DNA of 33,148 nucleotides from JALHOQ01 sp038144835 (GTDB taxonomy: Bacteria > Bdellovibrionota > Bdellovibrionia > Bdellovibrionales > UBA1609): NCBI GenBank assembly GCA_038144835.1, contig JAYQON010000019.1, positions 1-33,148 of the forward strand, given 5' to 3'. The first letter of the stretch is position 1. Every line of letters starts with the position of its first letter. Of the stretch, positions 31,413-33,148 are shown in pieces. The notes beneath the pieces are model-generated. The model saw nothing but the letters and a program-made list of their open reading frames with translations, searched no databases and was not told where the DNA came from. The translations under genes and the position numbers were made by a program.

Positions 31413-33130
31413 ATCTGATTTGGAAAATGCTTTGGCCCGAGCTTCGTTTGCACGGCAAGAAAATGATTGTCGTCGTCGTACTTGGGATCTTTATTTCGGG
31501 ATTAAAGGCGGTCACGCCAGAACTTGTCGGTCGCCTTCCGGAAGTTTGGAAAGCGGGAGACCAGCGCCAAGCCTATCAAATTCCCATTTTGATTGCCGGC
31601 GTTTGGATGGGTGCGGCCATTTTGCGCTACTATCACCTTTTCTGGATGCTCTATATTTCAGAGCTTGTGGCGGTAAATCTTCGGCGCAAATTGATGAACA
31701 AATATCTCTCTTTAAATCTCGGTTTTTTTCAAAATTTTCAAAGTGGATCGGGTGGTCTTATAAGCCGGATGCTAAATGATATCGCCATCATTCAGGGCGG
31801 CTTTCAAAAAATAGCTGATATTGTGCGTGAACCGTTCATGGTGATTTTTAGTTTTGCTACCTTGCTCTACATTGACTGGCGACTCACCTTCTTCGTGATG
31901 GCTGGTGCGCCTCTTATCACTGCGGTTCTGCGCAAGTTTGCTCGCAGCGTTCGCAAATATTCAAAGCACAACCAAGAGTCGATGGAGGATCTCACACAAA
32001 TTCTTAAGGAAAGTCTGGATGGCACCCGCATCGTCCAGTCATTTAACTTACAAGGAGAGATGCGTCGTCGATTTGAGGCACAAGCGGATGATTTTTTACA
32101 TTCCAAACGCAAAATTATCTCACGCGAAGAGGCCTCCGGCCCAGTTTCTGAAAGTCTATCCGCCGTTTTTATTGCTCTACTGTTGATCTATATCGGCAGT
32201 CAGGCGTTGCAGTCGAACTTAGGTGTGGGCGACTTTCTGAGCTTCATTACTGCCATTGGCTTACTTTCCGATTCAGTCAAAAAAGTTCAGGGTGGCTACA
32301 TTAAAATGCAGCAGTCCTCCGTAGCTCTTGAACGTCTGCATACCATTCTCGATGATACGCACACCCTTCCTCAAATTGAGGCTGCTGTTAATTTCCCAGA
32401 AAATTGGAATGAAATTGAATTTCGCAATGTTTCTTTTAAATATGATAACCAAAACGTTCTTCATAAAGTGAATTTAACAATTCGCCGAGGTGAAAAGGTG
32501 GCTTTGGTTGGGTCGAGTGGGGCAGGTAAGTCCACGTTGATTAATTTATTGCCACGCTTTTTTGACCCTACGGGTGGCGAGGTTTTTATCGGAGATGTTG
32601 CTCTAAAGAATATGAATCTTGATAGTTTGCGGGCTAACGTAGCGCTGGTGACTCAAGATGTATTTTTATTTTCTGATTCGGTTGAGCGCAATATCTGGTC
32701 TGGAAATTTCAGCAAGCCATCAGAGGGCGTGGAGGCGGCAGCGAAATTAGCCAATGCCCATGACTTCATCTTACGCAATCCAGAAGGCTATCAAGCCAAA
32801 GTGGGAGAACGTGGGGCACGTTTCTCGGGTGGTGAAAAGCAACGTATAAGCATTGCGCGCGCCATTTTTAAAAATGCTCCCATCCTTATATTGGATGAGG
32901 CAACAAGCGCACTCGACTCCGAAAGTGAGCTGGAAGTGCAAAAAGGCCTCGACTCTCTCATGGAAGGCCGCACGGCTTTAGTCATAGCTCATCGTTTATC
33001 GACGATAGCAAAGTGTGATCGTATTCTCGTCATGGATAAGGGCGAGATTATTGAAGAGGGTAATCATAACGAACTCATGGTCCGTCGGGGCGCCTACCAC
33101 CGCTTCTTCCAGCTTCAAAGCCGCCTCTAG
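31409..33130 (+). CDS. msbA: MsbA-like ABC exporter (membrane domain fused to ATPase)
   Basis: 573 residues, complete, a half-transporter of the MsbA size (582 in E. coli). An N-terminal six-helix membrane domain (about 15-320) includes the typical DWRLTFFVMAGAPLI and ESLDGTRIVQSF. The ATPase domain follows: Walker A GSSGAGKST (about 369-377), Q-loop ALVTQDVFLFSDS, signature FSGGEKQR (472-479), Walker B ILILDEATSALD and H-loop VIAHRLSTI. MsbA flips lipid A-core or phospholipid across the inner membrane. A generic lipid or multidrug exporter cannot be excluded. The ATG overlaps the uvrA stop codon (ATGA), so translation is coupled. Only 18 bases follow in the window, and no terminator is visible. 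Confidence 0.9.
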   Translation: MNLIWKMLWPELRLHGKKMIVVVVLGIFISGLKAVTPELVGRLPEVWKAGDQRQAYQIPILIAGVWMGAAILRYYHLFWMLYISELVAVNLRRKLMNKYLSLNLGFFQNFQSGSGGLISRMLNDIAIIQGGFQKIADIVREPFMVIFSFATLLYIDWRLTFFVMAGAPLITAVLRKFARSVRKYSKHNQESMEDLTQILKESLDGTRIVQSFNLQGEMRRRFEAQADDFLHSKRKIISREEASGPVSESLSAVFIALLLIYIGSQALQSNLGVGDFLSFITAIGLLSDSVKKVQGGYIKMQQSSVALERLHTILDDTHTLPQIEAAVNFPENWNEIEFRNVSFKYDNQNVLHKVNLTIRRGEKVALVGSSGAGKSTLINLLPRFFDPTGGEVFIGDVALKNMNLDSLRANVALVTQDVFLFSDSVERNIWSGNFSKPSEGVEAAAKLANAHDFILRNPEGYQAKVGERGARFSGGEKQRISIARAIFKNAPILILDEATSALDSESELEVQKGLDSLMEGRTALVIAHRLSTIAKCDRILVMDKGEIIEEGNHNELMVRRGAYHRFFQLQSRL

Positions 33131-33148
33131 AGAGAGGGAAGAGGGTCC

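Noticed and set aside
1..33148. CRISPR array, insertion sequence, tRNA or rRNA gene
   Set aside because: No regularly spaced repeats, transposase motifs, tRNA-like cloverleaf or rRNA segments were noticed on either strand by eye.

Overview
The window looks like ordinary chromosome from a Gram-negative bacterium with a double membrane. It encodes many lipoproteins, LolB-like and LpoB-like proteins, an MsbA-type lipid exporter, a bifunctional class A penicillin-binding protein and MreB. The gene mix includes PrkA with a YeaH/YhbH partner, a PhaR-type regulator, an xseA-xseB-ispA-tlyA cluster and several lineage-specific secreted proteins of unknown function. This resembles Bdellovibrionota or the former Deltaproteobacteria; that placement is inference, because no rRNA or other marker gene is present. 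I saw no tRNA, rRNA, CRISPR array, insertion sequence or prophage gene. A run of ten N bases (9101-9110) marks an assembly gap inside a gene.

Layout. 1-5068 (minus strand): a TPR lipoprotein and a LolB-like lipoprotein, then PrkA kinase closely followed by the start of its YeaH/YhbH partner, which runs off the window. 5069-5462 is a regulatory gap leading to a plus-strand PhaR-type regulator that ends in a terminator shared with the next, convergent operon. 6068-8389 (minus): LpoB-like lipoprotein, COG3014-type lipoprotein and a small exported protein, all packed together. A stand-alone RadC/JAB protein is divergent from lpoB and overlaps, stop codon to stop codon, a minus-strand single-pass membrane protein that contains the assembly gap. 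A small secreted protein follows at 9883-10323.

10375-16864 (minus) is a long run: GNAT-like protein, GlpD, MreB, a sigma-region-4-like protein, an anti-sigma-like membrane protein and a sensor histidine kinase. Neighbours overlap or are separated by at most about 30 bases. MreB therefore sits with a signalling module and not with mreC/mreD. A HAD phosphatase (plus) overlaps the tail of the next operon. 17660-23162 (minus) is a second compact operon: xseA, xseB, ispA, tlyA, a patatin-fold lipoprotein that has lost its catalytic residues, and an aminopeptidase P. A small two-helix membrane protein lies upstream of it.

23539-24020 is a gene-poor stretch holding a long hairpin. It is followed on the plus strand by a large exported coiled-coil protein (24021-25748) and then PBP1A, a divergent UvrA-family ATPase and an MsbA-like exporter (25858-33130), whose start and stop codons overlap. 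Much of the window concerns the cell envelope: peptidoglycan synthesis and its activation, lipid export, isoprenoid precursor supply and lipoprotein functions. DNA-repair genes (radC-like, xseAB, uvrA-like) are interleaved with these.

The best candidates for new biology are the mreB-linked sigma4/anti-sigma/kinase set, the catalytically dead patatin lipoprotein, and the LpoB/COG3014/small-protein operon.
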